DNA of 64,000 nucleotides, from contig NZ_FNSI01000001.1 in NCBI RefSeq assembly GCF_900104955.1, positions 1,026,001 through 1,090,000 of the forward strand, read 5' to 3'. The DNA is from Beijerinckia sp. 28-YEA-48. GTDB taxonomy: Bacteria > Pseudomonadota > Alphaproteobacteria > Rhizobiales > Beijerinckiaceae. Positions 17,273 to 26,168 of the stretch are shown piece after piece. Position 1 is the first letter of the stretch. Each line of letters begins with the position of its first letter. Both the position numbers and the translations under genes were made by a program. The notes under the pieces are model-generated. The model was not told the origin of the DNA, made no database searches, and saw only the letters and a list, made by a program, of their open reading frames with translations.

Positions 17273-18046
17273 TTGCGCGCGCATATTCGTACGTTTTTGA
17301 CTGCTTTCGCCATCGGCTTTACCGCCATGCACGCGCCGGTGCGCGCACAGGAGCCTCTGGTTGTTTTTGCCGCCGCCAGCCTCAAGGATGCGCTGGATGA
17401 TGCAGCGAAAACCTTCAAGGGCGCCGGTGGCGTCGATGTGAAGTTCAGCTATGCCGGTTCGCTCGCTCTGGCGCGTCAGCTGGAGCAGGGTGCGCCTGCC
17501 GACATTTTCGCCTCCGCCGATCAGGAGTCGATGAACTACGCGGCGAGCAAGAACAGCATCAAGCCCGACAGCCGCTTCAACCTGTTGCAGAACAAGCTCG
17601 TCGTCATCGCATCGAAGAACAGCAAGCTGCAATCGCTGCCCTTCACGGTCGAAGGATTCAAGGAAGCACTCGGCAGCGGTCGCCTGTCGACGGGTGAGGT
17701 CAACACCGTGCCGGTGGGGCGCTATGCCAAATCAGCGCTGGAGAAACTCGGCCTGTGGCGCGAAGTCGAACCGCGTCTCGCGATGTCGGATAACGTCCGC
17801 GCGGCGATGAGTTTCGTGGCCCGCGATGAGGCCCCGCTTGGCATTGTCTATGCGACCGACGCGGCCGCTGACGCGAATGTTAAGGTGATCGCCACTTTCC
17901 CGGCTGATTCCCATGCGCCTATCATTTATCCTTTCGCTCTGACCGCCACGAGCAAGAATCCGGCGGCGGCGAAGTTCCTTGAATTCCTGCGTTCGGACGC
18001 GGCCAAGCCGATTTTCGAAAAGCAGGGTTTTACTGTCGTTAAATAG
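17273..18046 (+). CDS. modA: Molybdate ABC transporter binding protein ModA
   Basis: A 257-residue periplasmic molybdate-binding protein. After a 25-residue signal peptide (cleavage near PVRAQ-E) comes the ModA core: 'LVVFAAASLKDALDDAAKTF', 'FSYAGSLALARQLEQGAPADIFASADQ', 'NKLVVIASKNS' and 'PVGRYAKSALEKLGLW'. The TTG at 17273 has AGGAGG 6 nt upstream and starts a proper signal peptide, so I prefer it to longer frames overlapping the permease. No modB or modC is present in the window; the Mop gene follows by 12 nt. Confidence 0.92.
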   Translation: MRAHIRTFLTAFAIGFTAMHAPVRAQEPLVVFAAASLKDALDDAAKTFKGAGGVDVKFSYAGSLALARQLEQGAPADIFASADQESMNYAASKNSIKPDSRFNLLQNKLVVIASKNSKLQSLPFTVEGFKEALGSGRLSTGEVNTVPVGRYAKSALEKLGLWREVEPRLAMSDNVRAAMSFVARDEAPLGIVYATDAAADANVKVIATFPADSHAPIIYPFALTATSKNPAAAKFLEFLRSDAAKPIFEKQGFTVVK

Positions 18047-18058
18047 GCGGAGATTGTC

Positions 18059-18265
18059 ATGAAGATCAGCGCGCGCAACGTTCTCAAAGGCACGATTGTG
18101 GAAGTGACGAAAGGTGCCACGACCGCTCATGTGAAGATTGAGGTCAATGGCGCGGTGATCACCGCTTCCATCACCAACGAGTCGGTCGATTCCCTGAAGC
18201 TGGAAAAGGGGAAGAGCGCCTATGCAGTGGTGAAATCCTCCGACGTGATGGTTGCGATCGACTGA
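18059..18265 (+). CDS. mop: Mop-type molybdate-binding (TOBE) protein
   Basis: A 68-residue single-domain molbindin. The whole protein is the TOBE/Mop fold: 'MKISARNVLKGTIVEVTKGATTAHVKIE' then 'ITASITNESVDSLKLEKGKSAYAVVKSSDVMVA'. Molbindins store or buffer molybdate and tungstate in the cytosol as hexamers. It lies between modA and a metal-chelate-type binding protein gene, 5 nt before the latter, which points to a Mo/W-handling operon. Confidence 0.92.
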   Translation: MKISARNVLKGTIVEVTKGATTAHVKIEVNGAVITASITNESVDSLKLEKGKSAYAVVKSSDVMVAID

Positions 18266-18270
18266 CGCCG

Positions 18271-19257
18271 ATGCGTTATCGCTCTCTTGCTTTGACGTTC
18301 GTGGCGGCGCTTGTTGTCGCCACGAACCTTCATGCGGCGGAATTCACCGATTCTGCCGGACGTAAGGTCAATTTGCCGGATAAGGTTGGCCGCCTGCTGC
18401 CAGCCGGGCCGCCGGCCGATGTCCTGCTCTATGCGCTGGCGCCCGATCTGCTCGTCGGTTTGGTCGAGCCGTGGAACGACAGCCAAAAGCAGGCCGTGCC
18501 GCAGCGGTTCCAGGCCTTGCCGGGCGTGCCGCGCCTGACCTCGCAGCACCTCAGTTCCGACGATCTCGAAAAGCTGCGGCAGCTCAAAGCCGATCTCGTC
18601 GTCGACTATGGCGATATCAATCCGAATTATGCGGCGCTGGCCGATCGCATTCAGGCCTCGCTGGGCGTGCCCTATGTGCTGATCGACGGCAAGTTGCGCG
18701 AGGCGCCGCAGGTGCTGCGCCGTTTGGGCGATATCATCGGGCGGTCTGAGCGCGGGCAGGAATTGGCGGGCGCGATCCAGAGTGCGCTCACTTTGATCGA
18801 GGGCGCGGGAACCGTGGCGCCGCAACAACGGCTGCCCTTCTACTATGCCCGTGGTGCTGACGGTTTGCAGGGCGTGCGCGCCGGCTCCAGCGTTGGCGAG
18901 GCGATCGAACTGGCCGGCGGGCGCAATGTGGTGCCGTCGGCACGCGGCGCGTTTGTCGGTCTGAGCGCGGCTGAGGTGGCGCAGTTGGCGCCACGGATCG
19001 TCATCGTCGGTGATGCGGCAGCGGTACAGTCGGGCAGTGTGTTGCGCCAGGCTTTGCCTGACGGCACGCGTTTTCTCGTCGATCTCGGCGCGCCCTATGG
19101 CGCGATTGAGAAACCGCCGTCGCTCAATCGCATTCTTGGCGCGTTGGCGATCGCAGCATTGATCCATCCCGAGCAGGCGTCAGCTTACAACGCGGCGGCG
19201 ACGCGCTTGGCTGCCGTGCTGTTTGGCGATAGCGCTAAGTTCGAAGGCCTGCGCTAA
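18271..19257 (+). CDS. ABC transporter substrate-binding protein, metal-chelate (FecB/BtuF-like) type
   Basis: A 328-residue secreted binding protein of the type III fold (siderophore, B12 or chelate uptake). A 23-residue signal peptide ending in LHAAE is followed by 'FTDSAGRKVNLPDKVGRLLPAGPPADVLLYALAPDLLVGL' and then the long linker helix and a second lobe ending '...LARAT.L'. The substrate is not evident. Its position directly after modA and mop, with 5 nt between stop and start, makes a molybdate/tungstate chelate an inference worth noting. No cognate permease is adjacent. Confidence 0.8.
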   Translation: MRYRSLALTFVAALVVATNLHAAEFTDSAGRKVNLPDKVGRLLPAGPPADVLLYALAPDLLVGLVEPWNDSQKQAVPQRFQALPGVPRLTSQHLSSDDLEKLRQLKADLVVDYGDINPNYAALADRIQASLGVPYVLIDGKLREAPQVLRRLGDIIGRSERGQELAGAIQSALTLIEGAGTVAPQQRLPFYYARGADGLQGVRAGSSVGEAIELAGGRNVVPSARGAFVGLSAAEVAQLAPRIVIVGDAAAVQSGSVLRQALPDGTRFLVDLGAPYGAIEKPPSLNRILGALAIAALIHPEQASAYNAAATRLAAVLFGDSAKFEGLR

Positions 19258-19379
19258 TAGCTATTGCTCTGGCCTTTGCTGGCTCAGAGTTCACCCCAAC
19301 GACAGATCATGGTTCCATGCCCCAAGCTTCTCCTCAGCCCCCCAGCCGCACGAGGGTCGAAGGAGGCTCACCATCGCGG

Positions 19380-20021
19380 ATGGACTTGACCGGCCTGTCG
19401 TCCTCCCGGACACCGCTCTGGTTGGTGAATTGCAATTTCGAGGAAGCTGACCTGTCTGGCCTCGACATGGTCGATTGGCGGTTCGAAGGGTGCATTCTGA
19501 AGCGCACTAACTTGGCGGGGGCGATGCTTGAGAACGCCGCTTTCCAGGGGTGCAGGGGCTCGTTTACCAATTTCACCGCGGCTAAACTTATCGAAGCGGT
19601 ATTCCAGTCGAGCGATTTCAACAATGCGCTCTTCACCGGTGCGTCGCTCTCCCAGGCGACATTCACCGGATGCAAGCTGACGGGGGCAGATCTCACACGG
19701 ACGAGTTCAACTGGCACTTCGTTTAGGGAAACCACCTTGTCGGCGGCGCGGCTTCATGGCTTTTCGTTCCGAAAGGCTGAAATCCATCGGGTGGATTTCA
19801 GCCTCGCGGACCTCGCCAAATGCGACTTCCGCGAGGCCGTCTTTGAGGAATCCAGTCTTCGTGAAGCTCACCTTGTGGACGCCAGGTTTGAAGGGGCCGA
19901 CCTGCGGGGCGCGGACCTTGGTGGCCTGCGCCTCAACGATGCGCGCAAGTTCAAGGGCGCGACGATCTCGCGGAGCCAGGCCGGCAACCTTCTGGCTGAA
20001 CTGGGACTGAAAGTTCAATAA
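19380..20021 (+). CDS. Pentapeptide-repeat protein
   Basis: A cytosolic protein of about 213 residues built largely of A(D/N)LXX pentapeptide repeats, which form a right-handed quadrilateral beta-helix. Repeats run from 'NFEEADLSGLDMVDWRFEGC' to 'DLRGADLGGLRLNDARKFKG'. Some members protect gyrase, but no such role can be assigned here. I start at ATG 19380 because AGGAGG lies 13 nt before it; ATG 19317 is also in frame and would add 21 residues without repeats. Confidence 0.83.
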   Translation: MDLTGLSSSRTPLWLVNCNFEEADLSGLDMVDWRFEGCILKRTNLAGAMLENAAFQGCRGSFTNFTAAKLIEAVFQSSDFNNALFTGASLSQATFTGCKLTGADLTRTSSTGTSFRETTLSAARLHGFSFRKAEIHRVDFSLADLAKCDFREAVFEESSLREAHLVDARFEGADLRGADLGGLRLNDARKFKGATISRSQAGNLLAELGLKVQ

Positions 20022-20093
20022 GGATGACGATGAGGCTTGAGGACGCCTCGGCTCACAAGGGTAGGCTGCACCAACGCCATTCGTGACGCTGCT

Positions 20094-20555
20094 CTAGCTG
20101 CTTCTACGTGCCTTGGCGATCTGACGGATCATGCTGCCGGTGGCCAGAAGCATTTCGGCGATGAAAGCCCAGAGCGACAGCGACAGACACAGCAGGCCCA
20201 TGCCAAAATTCCAGTAGAGCCAGTCTTCCTTGATCGTGCGTTCGATCTGGCCGACGAAGAGCCCAAGAATGGCGGCGCAGACGAAGATGCCGGTCAAAGC
20301 ACCGAAGATGACAGCGATCTCCAGCGCGATGGTCCTGCGTCGTAGCACCCGCAATTGGGCGTTGCGGACATCAGCTGTTACGTCGCCGGTCCCCATTCCG
20401 TCGACAATGTTGTTGATGCGATCGGAGACGCGCGCGAGCCGTGATGAATAGACATTCAAGAAGCCCGCTGTGCCCGCCAGAAGGAAAACCGGTGTCAGCG
20501 CTGACTGAATGATTTTGACGATGCCCTCGACATCGGCCGTTGGGAGCTCAGTCAT
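20094..20555 (-). CDS. DUF2721 membrane protein
   Basis: A 153-residue inner-membrane protein of the DUF2721 family. It has an N-terminal membrane segment ('IQSALTPVFLLAGTAGFLNVYSSRLARVSDR', the family hallmark), then two further segments ('RTIALEIAVIFGALTGIFVCAAILGLFVG' and 'LYWNFGMGLLCLSLSLWAFIAEMLLA'). Function is unknown to me. It is convergent with the pentapeptide gene. Confidence 0.88.
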   Translation of the reverse strand: MTELPTADVEGIVKIIQSALTPVFLLAGTAGFLNVYSSRLARVSDRINNIVDGMGTGDVTADVRNAQLRVLRRRTIALEIAVIFGALTGIFVCAAILGLFVGQIERTIKEDWLYWNFGMGLLCLSLSLWAFIAEMLLATGSMIRQIAKARRSS

Positions 20556-20661
20556 GGACCTGTTACCGCGCGATTTCCGATCAATCCGTCACGCGATACT
20601 TCGGCGCAAAGCATGCGTCGCGCATCATTTCGCGGCTTTGGGACGGTTGCAAGCCGTCGCC

Positions 20662-22506
20662 CTAGGGATTGGATGTCGCGTCGAGCGTGAAGGCCGGTGG
20701 CAGCGGCAGGGGGGCTTCGGGCGGCTTGATCACTGCGCGCAGTAGAGCAGCGGCAGCTTCGGAGCGGCGGATCAGGCCATCGGTGTCGAGCGAGAAGGTC
20801 GGCGCTTCCCAGGGGCCCGACAGATCGAAGTTCAGTTGCATCGGCGCGGTCGGATTGGCAGGCATGGCTTCCGGTCGGCGGGGCGGCGATACGCCGATGT
20901 CGAGATGCAGGGTCTGGTCCGGCCCGTTGATCACGCCGCCGAGGTTGATCATCGCACCTGGTCCCGCGACCTGGCCGCGTTCCAGCGACAGGACGCCCTT
21001 GTTGATGGTGCCGCCGATTTCGGCCGTGGCGAAACTGGTGCTGCCAGCACGCACTTCGCCGGGAACCGAGAGCGGCCGTTTTTCCGAACGCCGCAAAGCC
21101 TGTTCAGCATCGAGGCCGGCGAGTTCGCCATTTTTGGCTGAGAGCTTGAGCTGGCCGGACAAGGTCTCGACATGTTCGCCGACGCTGCCGCCGCGGCTTT
21201 GCAGGGCGATTTCGCCGGTGACGATGCCGCTCATGCGCGGCGAGCGGACCATGTCTTTCATGAGCGCGCCGGCATCGACACTGGTGAGCGACAAGGTGCC
21301 CTTGAAGTCACCGTCGCCGCCGGCTGGTGAAATCGTCAATTGCCCTTTCATCCGGCCGCCATAAGCCTGTGCGCCGGCGAGCAACACTTCCAGCTTGCCG
21401 TCGTTGGCAAGCACCGAGAGGCCCGTGGCGGTCATGGTCATTTTGCCGATCACGGCGCGTTGCGCCGACAGCCGCAGATCCAGGTCGGTGCGCGCCAGCG
21501 CGGCGAGCGACAGTGGTTCGCGGCTCCATTGCCGGTCGACACGCAGTGTCGGCATGATCTCGCTGCTGGGGAGCATCAGCGAGGGCGTGGCGAGCGTCGC
21601 CGATATCAGGGGACGTTCGCCTTCCAGCCGAACGCCGATCGAGCCACGAAACACGTTGGCGTCGAGGGTGATGCTGGCGTCCGACAGAGCCAGGGCCTGT
21701 TGGGTGACACGCAGGGTGCCGTTGGCGGAGACGGTGGCGAGTGGACCGGGCAGGGCCGGCGCGAAGTTTAGCACTTGCATCAGGGCGCGGGGCTGGGCGG
21801 CGGTGCCGGCGAAATGACCGTCGAATTGCCAACGCGAGCCGCCTTGCAGCACACCGTCGAAGGCGGCATCGGCGAGCGGTGAACGCAGTTTGGCGGTGAA
21901 GGGCGATGAGCCCTTGTCGAACAGGTCGGACAGACGAGCGAACAGCACTTCGGCCTCGCCGTTCACGTCGTTCCAGAAAAGGCGACCGGCGAAGGACAGC
22001 GGGCCTGGCAGACCGCGTGGGTCAAGGATGCCGTCGATCTGTGAAATCTGAATGGGCGGACGATCACCGAGCTGCAGGTCGAGCGAGCCGCCAGCGATGG
22101 TCAGTGGTCCCAGTTTCGACAGTTCGGCCAGCAATTGCGTCGAGGGCCGGGTCAGGGTCGCCTGCGTGGTTTGTAGGGACAGCTGCGGGCCGATCAGCGT
22201 CAGCCGCTCCAGCTCGATGCGTCCGCCCAGCAGCGGCAGCAGGCGGATGTTGCCGCGTATGAACGGTGTGTGCAGCGCCATGGCCGGATGGGTGCCGATG
22301 GCGACATTCTCGGCCCTGACTTGTGGTCGCGGAAGAAGAGAGAAGGACAGCCGGCCTTTGATGTCGGTTTCGAGACCGCTCACCTGTCTGACCTGTTCGG
22401 CGATCTGCTTGCGCAGCGCAGCCTCAAAGGCGCTGATCGGAAAAAATGCTCCAGCCGCTGCCAGGAGCAGCAGGAGGCCAATTCCCCATTTGAGGCTTCG
22501 GTTCAT
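20662..22506 (-). CDS. AsmA-family protein
   Basis: A large (614-residue) inner-membrane-anchored periplasmic protein of the AsmA/TamB group, linked to outer-membrane lipid homeostasis. One N-terminal membrane segment (LKWGIGLLLLLAAAGAFF) is followed by 'FEAALRKQIAEQVRQVSGLETDIKGRLSFSLLPRPQVRAENVAIG', the AsmA hallmark, and by a C-terminal AsmA domain with 'GLDAEQALRRSEKRPLSVPGEVRAGSTSFATAEIGG'. The start at 22506 (MNRSLKWG) was chosen because it places the anchor at the N-terminus; an upstream frame start at 22548 adds 14 residues. Confidence 0.87.
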   Translation of the reverse strand: MNRSLKWGIGLLLLLAAAGAFFPISAFEAALRKQIAEQVRQVSGLETDIKGRLSFSLLPRPQVRAENVAIGTHPAMALHTPFIRGNIRLLPLLGGRIELERLTLIGPQLSLQTTQATLTRPSTQLLAELSKLGPLTIAGGSLDLQLGDRPPIQISQIDGILDPRGLPGPLSFAGRLFWNDVNGEAEVLFARLSDLFDKGSSPFTAKLRSPLADAAFDGVLQGGSRWQFDGHFAGTAAQPRALMQVLNFAPALPGPLATVSANGTLRVTQQALALSDASITLDANVFRGSIGVRLEGERPLISATLATPSLMLPSSEIMPTLRVDRQWSREPLSLAALARTDLDLRLSAQRAVIGKMTMTATGLSVLANDGKLEVLLAGAQAYGGRMKGQLTISPAGGDGDFKGTLSLTSVDAGALMKDMVRSPRMSGIVTGEIALQSRGGSVGEHVETLSGQLKLSAKNGELAGLDAEQALRRSEKRPLSVPGEVRAGSTSFATAEIGGTINKGVLSLERGQVAGPGAMINLGGVINGPDQTLHLDIGVSPPRRPEAMPANPTAPMQLNFDLSGPWEAPTFSLDTDGLIRRSEAAAALLRAVIKPPEAPLPLPPAFTLDATSNP

Positions 22507-22882
22507 CAAGGACGGTTGATCGATGGTTTGAGAAGGGGCAGGGCGCACGAGGCAACCGCCATCATGACCTGGTCAGCTTAGAAAAGAAAAGTTGAGCAAA
22601 TCCATGGCCGGGACAGGGATTCCTGATGCCATCCCCAAGCAAATAGCGCCAAGAACAAGGCTGGGAAGGGGCGGCGCGGCGGGTCAATGGGCAGCGCACG
22701 CTTGCGGCTGGGGCATCCGGATTGGCGATCTGCGCGACATCTGGTCCTCGGTCGAATGTTGAAAACATTCGGATAATCAATGATTTCGCACATATTTAAT
22801 CAAGGTTTAGGGGAGTGACAAGAGCCTGTGAAAAGGGCCCGTGCTCGGCACGGGCCCTCAGCATCTTGGGGAGGCGCGGCGT
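22507..22882. other. Gene-free gap upstream of the AsmA gene
   Basis: No credible coding frame is seen; short open frames are arginine-rich and lack any family likeness. The left half must hold the AsmA promoter. The right half carries the terminator hairpin of the RND pump gene (22831-22858). Confidence 0.6.
22831..22858 (-). terminator. Rho-independent terminator of the RND efflux operon
   Basis: A perfect 11-bp stem (22834-22844 with 22848-22858) with a 3-nt loop reads, on the minus strand, into TTTT. It lies about 25 nt after the stop codon of the pump gene at 22883. Confidence 0.88.
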
Positions 22883-25800
22883 CTACTCGGCCGCGTGGCG
22901 GACTGGCACCGGCTCAAGGTCAGGCTCGGCTTCGGCGCGTTGCTGCGCCCCGCCGGAAATGTAGCTGTCGACCTTGTCGAGGTAATAATAGATCACCGGC
23001 GTGATGTAGAGCGTCAGCAATTGCGAGACGCACAGGCCGCCGACGATGGCGATGCCGAGCGGCTGGCGCAGCTCAGCGCCCGCGCCCGCGCCGATGGCGA
23101 TCGGGATGGCGCCGAAAATCGCCGCCAGCGTCGTCATCATGATCGGGCGGAAACGGATCAGGGCGGCTTCGCGAATGGCGGGCAGGGCTTCGATGCCGTC
23201 GCGGCGCCGCTCGAGCGCGAAGTCGACCATCATGATGGCGTTCTTCTTGACGATGCCGACGAGCAGCAGCACGCCGATGATGGCGATGACCGACAGATCC
23301 AAGCCGAACAGATGCAGCGCCAGCAGCGCGCCGATGCCGGCAGACGGCAGGCCCGACAGAATGGTGATCGGATGGATGTAGCTCTCGTAGAGCACGCCGA
23401 GCAGGATGTAGATGGTCAGGATGGCGGCGATGATCAGCGGCACCTGGCCCTTCTGCGCTTCCTCGAACAGGGCGGCTGCGCCGGAGAAGTTGGTCGAGAT
23501 CGTCGCCGGCAGTTCGATCTCTTTGGCAACGCGGCGGATCGCTTCGTTGGCCTCGGAGAGGGCGACGCCGGGCGCGACATTGTAGGACAGCGTCACGGCC
23601 GGTTGCAGTGCCTGGCGGTTGATGGTGAGCGGGCCGACCGACCGGCGGATCGTCGCCACCTGATCGAGCGGGACAATCGGGAAGTTGAAGATATTGGCGG
23701 TCGGTGCGGGTGTCGCCGCCGCGGCGCTCGTGCTGGCGCCAGCGCCCGTGGTTGGGGCGACCGGGGCCACCACCGTGCCGCCGGCGCCAGGCTGGGCGCG
23801 GATATAGATGCGGCTCAGCGCTGAGGGATCGTCCTGGAAGCGGCGGTTGGCGAGCAGGATCACCTGATAGTCGGCGATCTGGGTGAAGATGGTCGAGATC
23901 TGGCGGGCACCATAAGTGTTGAACAGTGCCGTTCGGATCTGGTCAGCGGTCAGGCCATAGGCGGCGGCCTTCTCGCGGTCGATATCGACGTTGAGCTCGG
24001 GATTGCGGATCTGCAGATCACTCGTCACGTCGCGCAGGCCCGAGAGGCCTTGCATCCGCTCGAGCATTTCGGGACCCTTGGCGTAGAGTGCCTGGAGATC
24101 GCCCGATTGCAGGGTGAACTGATATTGCCCGCGCGACTGACGGCCGCCGGACAGGTTCATGTTCTGCACCGGGTTGAACACGGTGTTGATGCCAGGAACT
24201 GCGGTTGTGGCACGGCGTAGGCGCGCGATGACATCTTGAATGTTGCCGCGCTCGGCCTTCGGTTTCAGCGCGACGAAGACGCTGCCTTGATTGGCGGCGC
24301 CGAGGAAGCCGACGTTCGAGGCGACATATTCGACAGCCGGATCCTTGAGGACGATGTCGACCACTTTCAGGTTGAGATTGGACTGCAGCGGGAAGGCCGT
24401 GTCAGGCGCCACTTCCGTCGAGCCGGAGAGGAAACCGGTGTCTTCGGTCGGGAAGAAGCCCTTCGGCATCCACATGAACATCGCAATGCTCAGCCCGATC
24501 GTCAGGACGGTGATGCCGAGCATCAACAGGCGCGCCCGCAGCACCGCATCGAGCGTCACGCGGTAGACCGAGTTCATGCCGTCGATGAACCAGTCGACGC
24601 TGCGGGTGAAGGCGTTCGGCTTAGCGTGATGGTCGATGGGCTTGAGAATGCGCGCGCACAGCATCGGCGTCAGCGTCAGCGAGACGAAGCCCGACACCAG
24701 GATGGAGCAGGAGATCACCACGGCGAATTCGCGGAACACGCGCCCGACCACGCCGCCCATCAACAGCACCGGAATGAACACGGCGACGAGCGAGAAGGTG
24801 ATTGACAGAATGGTGAAGCCGATTTCGCGCGAACCCTTCAGCGCCGCCTCGAACGGGCGCATGCCGTTCTCGATGTGGCGCATGATGTTTTCGAGCATGA
24901 CGATGGCGTCGTCGACGACGAAGCCGACCGCGAGCGTAATCGCCAGCAGCGAAATATTGTCGATCGAATAGCCGAAGAGATACATGAAGGCGCAGGTGCC
25001 GATCAGCGACACGGGCAGTGCCAGCGCCGGGATGATCGTGGCGGTGAACGTCTTCAGGAACATGAAGATGACGAGCACGACCAGGGCGATCGACAGGAGC
25101 AGGGTGAACTGCACGTCGTGGACGGACTCACGGATCGAGTCCGATCGGTCCATGATGATGCGCGCTTCAACCGACGGCGGCAATTGCGCCTGCAATTGCG
25201 GGATCTTTTCCTTGATCGCATCGACCACGGCGACGGTGTTGGCGTCCGACTGGCGGAAGATCGCGAGCTGGATCGAGCGCTCGTTGCCGAACCAGGCGGC
25301 GGTGCGGTCGTTTTCCACCGAGTCATAGACATTGGCGATTTCGGACAGGCGAACCGGTGAGCCGTTGCGCCAGGCCACCACGATATCGCGATAGCCGTCG
25401 GCCTTTTCGATCTGGCCGGTGGCTTTCAGCACGGCGTCCTTGTTCTCGCCGCGCAGGCCGCCGACCGGCGCCGAGGAATTGGCGGCGGCCACGGCGGTGC
25501 GGATTTCGTTCAAGGTCAGGCCGCGCGCCGCGGCGGCATCGGGATCGGCCTCGATGCGGACGGCGAATTTCTGCTGGCCGAAGATCAGCACCTGGGCCAC
25601 GCCAGGGATCTGCGAGATCTGCTGGGCGAAGGTGAATTCGGCGTAGTCATTGGTCGCCGACAGCGGCAGCACCGCCGACTTGAGGCTGAGGAACAGGATC
25701 GGCGAGTCGGCCGGGTTGACCTTGCGGAAGCTCGGCGGCGCCGGCAGTTCCGGCGGCAGGCGTCGCAGCGTGCCGGAAATCTGCGATTGCACGTCGAGCG

Positions 25801-26113
25801 CCGCGCCGTCGATGTTCCGATCAAGTTCGAACTGGATGATGATGTTGGTTTGGCCGTTCGACGACCGCGACGTCATTTGGGTGATGCCCGGAATGGTCGC
25901 GAAGGCGCGCTCGAGCGGCGCGGCGATCGAGGAGGCCATGGTCTCGGGATTGGCGCCCGGCAGAGTGGCCGAGACGCTGATTGTTGGGAAGTCGACGCGC
26001 GGCAACGCCGCGACAGGCAATTTCGAATAGCCGAAAAGTCCGAAGACGATAAACGACATCATTAGCAATGTCGTCATCACAGGACGGCGAATGCATAGTT
26101 CAGAGATGTTCAT
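22883..26113 (-). CDS. RND-type multidrug efflux pump (HAE1/MdtB-like)
   Basis: A 1076-residue proton-driven efflux transporter of the AcrB/MdtB class. Twelve membrane segments and two large periplasmic loops are recognisable: the N-terminal 'SELCIRRPVMTTLLMMSFIVFGLFGYSKLPVAALPRVDFPTI', the 'NISLLAITLAVGFVVDDAIVMLEN' helix with the proton-relay Asp pair (about residues 400-410), and the C-terminal 'GIVKKNAIMMVDFALE'. An Ala/Thr/Pro-rich stretch of about 30 residues (about 774-808) in the second periplasmic loop is not normal for the family. The adaptor gene lies upstream on the same strand, 55 nt away. Confidence 0.93.
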   Translation of the reverse strand: MNISELCIRRPVMTTLLMMSFIVFGLFGYSKLPVAALPRVDFPTISVSATLPGANPETMASSIAAPLERAFATIPGITQMTSRSSNGQTNIIIQFELDRNIDGAALDVQSQISGTLRRLPPELPAPPSFRKVNPADSPILFLSLKSAVLPLSATNDYAEFTFAQQISQIPGVAQVLIFGQQKFAVRIEADPDAAAARGLTLNEIRTAVAAANSSAPVGGLRGENKDAVLKATGQIEKADGYRDIVVAWRNGSPVRLSEIANVYDSVENDRTAAWFGNERSIQLAIFRQSDANTVAVVDAIKEKIPQLQAQLPPSVEARIIMDRSDSIRESVHDVQFTLLLSIALVVLVIFMFLKTFTATIIPALALPVSLIGTCAFMYLFGYSIDNISLLAITLAVGFVVDDAIVMLENIMRHIENGMRPFEAALKGSREIGFTILSITFSLVAVFIPVLLMGGVVGRVFREFAVVISCSILVSGFVSLTLTPMLCARILKPIDHHAKPNAFTRSVDWFIDGMNSVYRVTLDAVLRARLLMLGITVLTIGLSIAMFMWMPKGFFPTEDTGFLSGSTEVAPDTAFPLQSNLNLKVVDIVLKDPAVEYVASNVGFLGAANQGSVFVALKPKAERGNIQDVIARLRRATTAVPGINTVFNPVQNMNLSGGRQSRGQYQFTLQSGDLQALYAKGPEMLERMQGLSGLRDVTSDLQIRNPELNVDIDREKAAAYGLTADQIRTALFNTYGARQISTIFTQIADYQVILLANRRFQDDPSALSRIYIRAQPGAGGTVVAPVAPTTGAGASTSAAAATPAPTANIFNFPIVPLDQVATIRRSVGPLTINRQALQPAVTLSYNVAPGVALSEANEAIRRVAKEIELPATISTNFSGAAALFEEAQKGQVPLIIAAILTIYILLGVLYESYIHPITILSGLPSAGIGALLALHLFGLDLSVIAIIGVLLLVGIVKKNAIMMVDFALERRRDGIEALPAIREAALIRFRPIMMTTLAAIFGAIPIAIGAGAGAELRQPLGIAIVGGLCVSQLLTLYITPVIYYYLDKVDSYISGGAQQRAEAEPDLEPVPVRHAAE

Positions 26114-26168
26114 TTAACGACCTTCCAGCCCTTCCGTTCAGCCGTCCGTTAGCTCAGCTATCCGTCTT

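Noticed and set aside
22562-22793. Short minus-strand frames between the AsmA start and the RND terminator
   Set aside because: Arg/Pro/Ser-rich, no ribosome-binding site and no family likeness.
22841-23824. Plus-strand frame of 327 codons antisense to the RND pump gene
   Set aside because: Shadow of the pump gene and overlaps its terminator; composition is Arg/Asp/Gln-rich.
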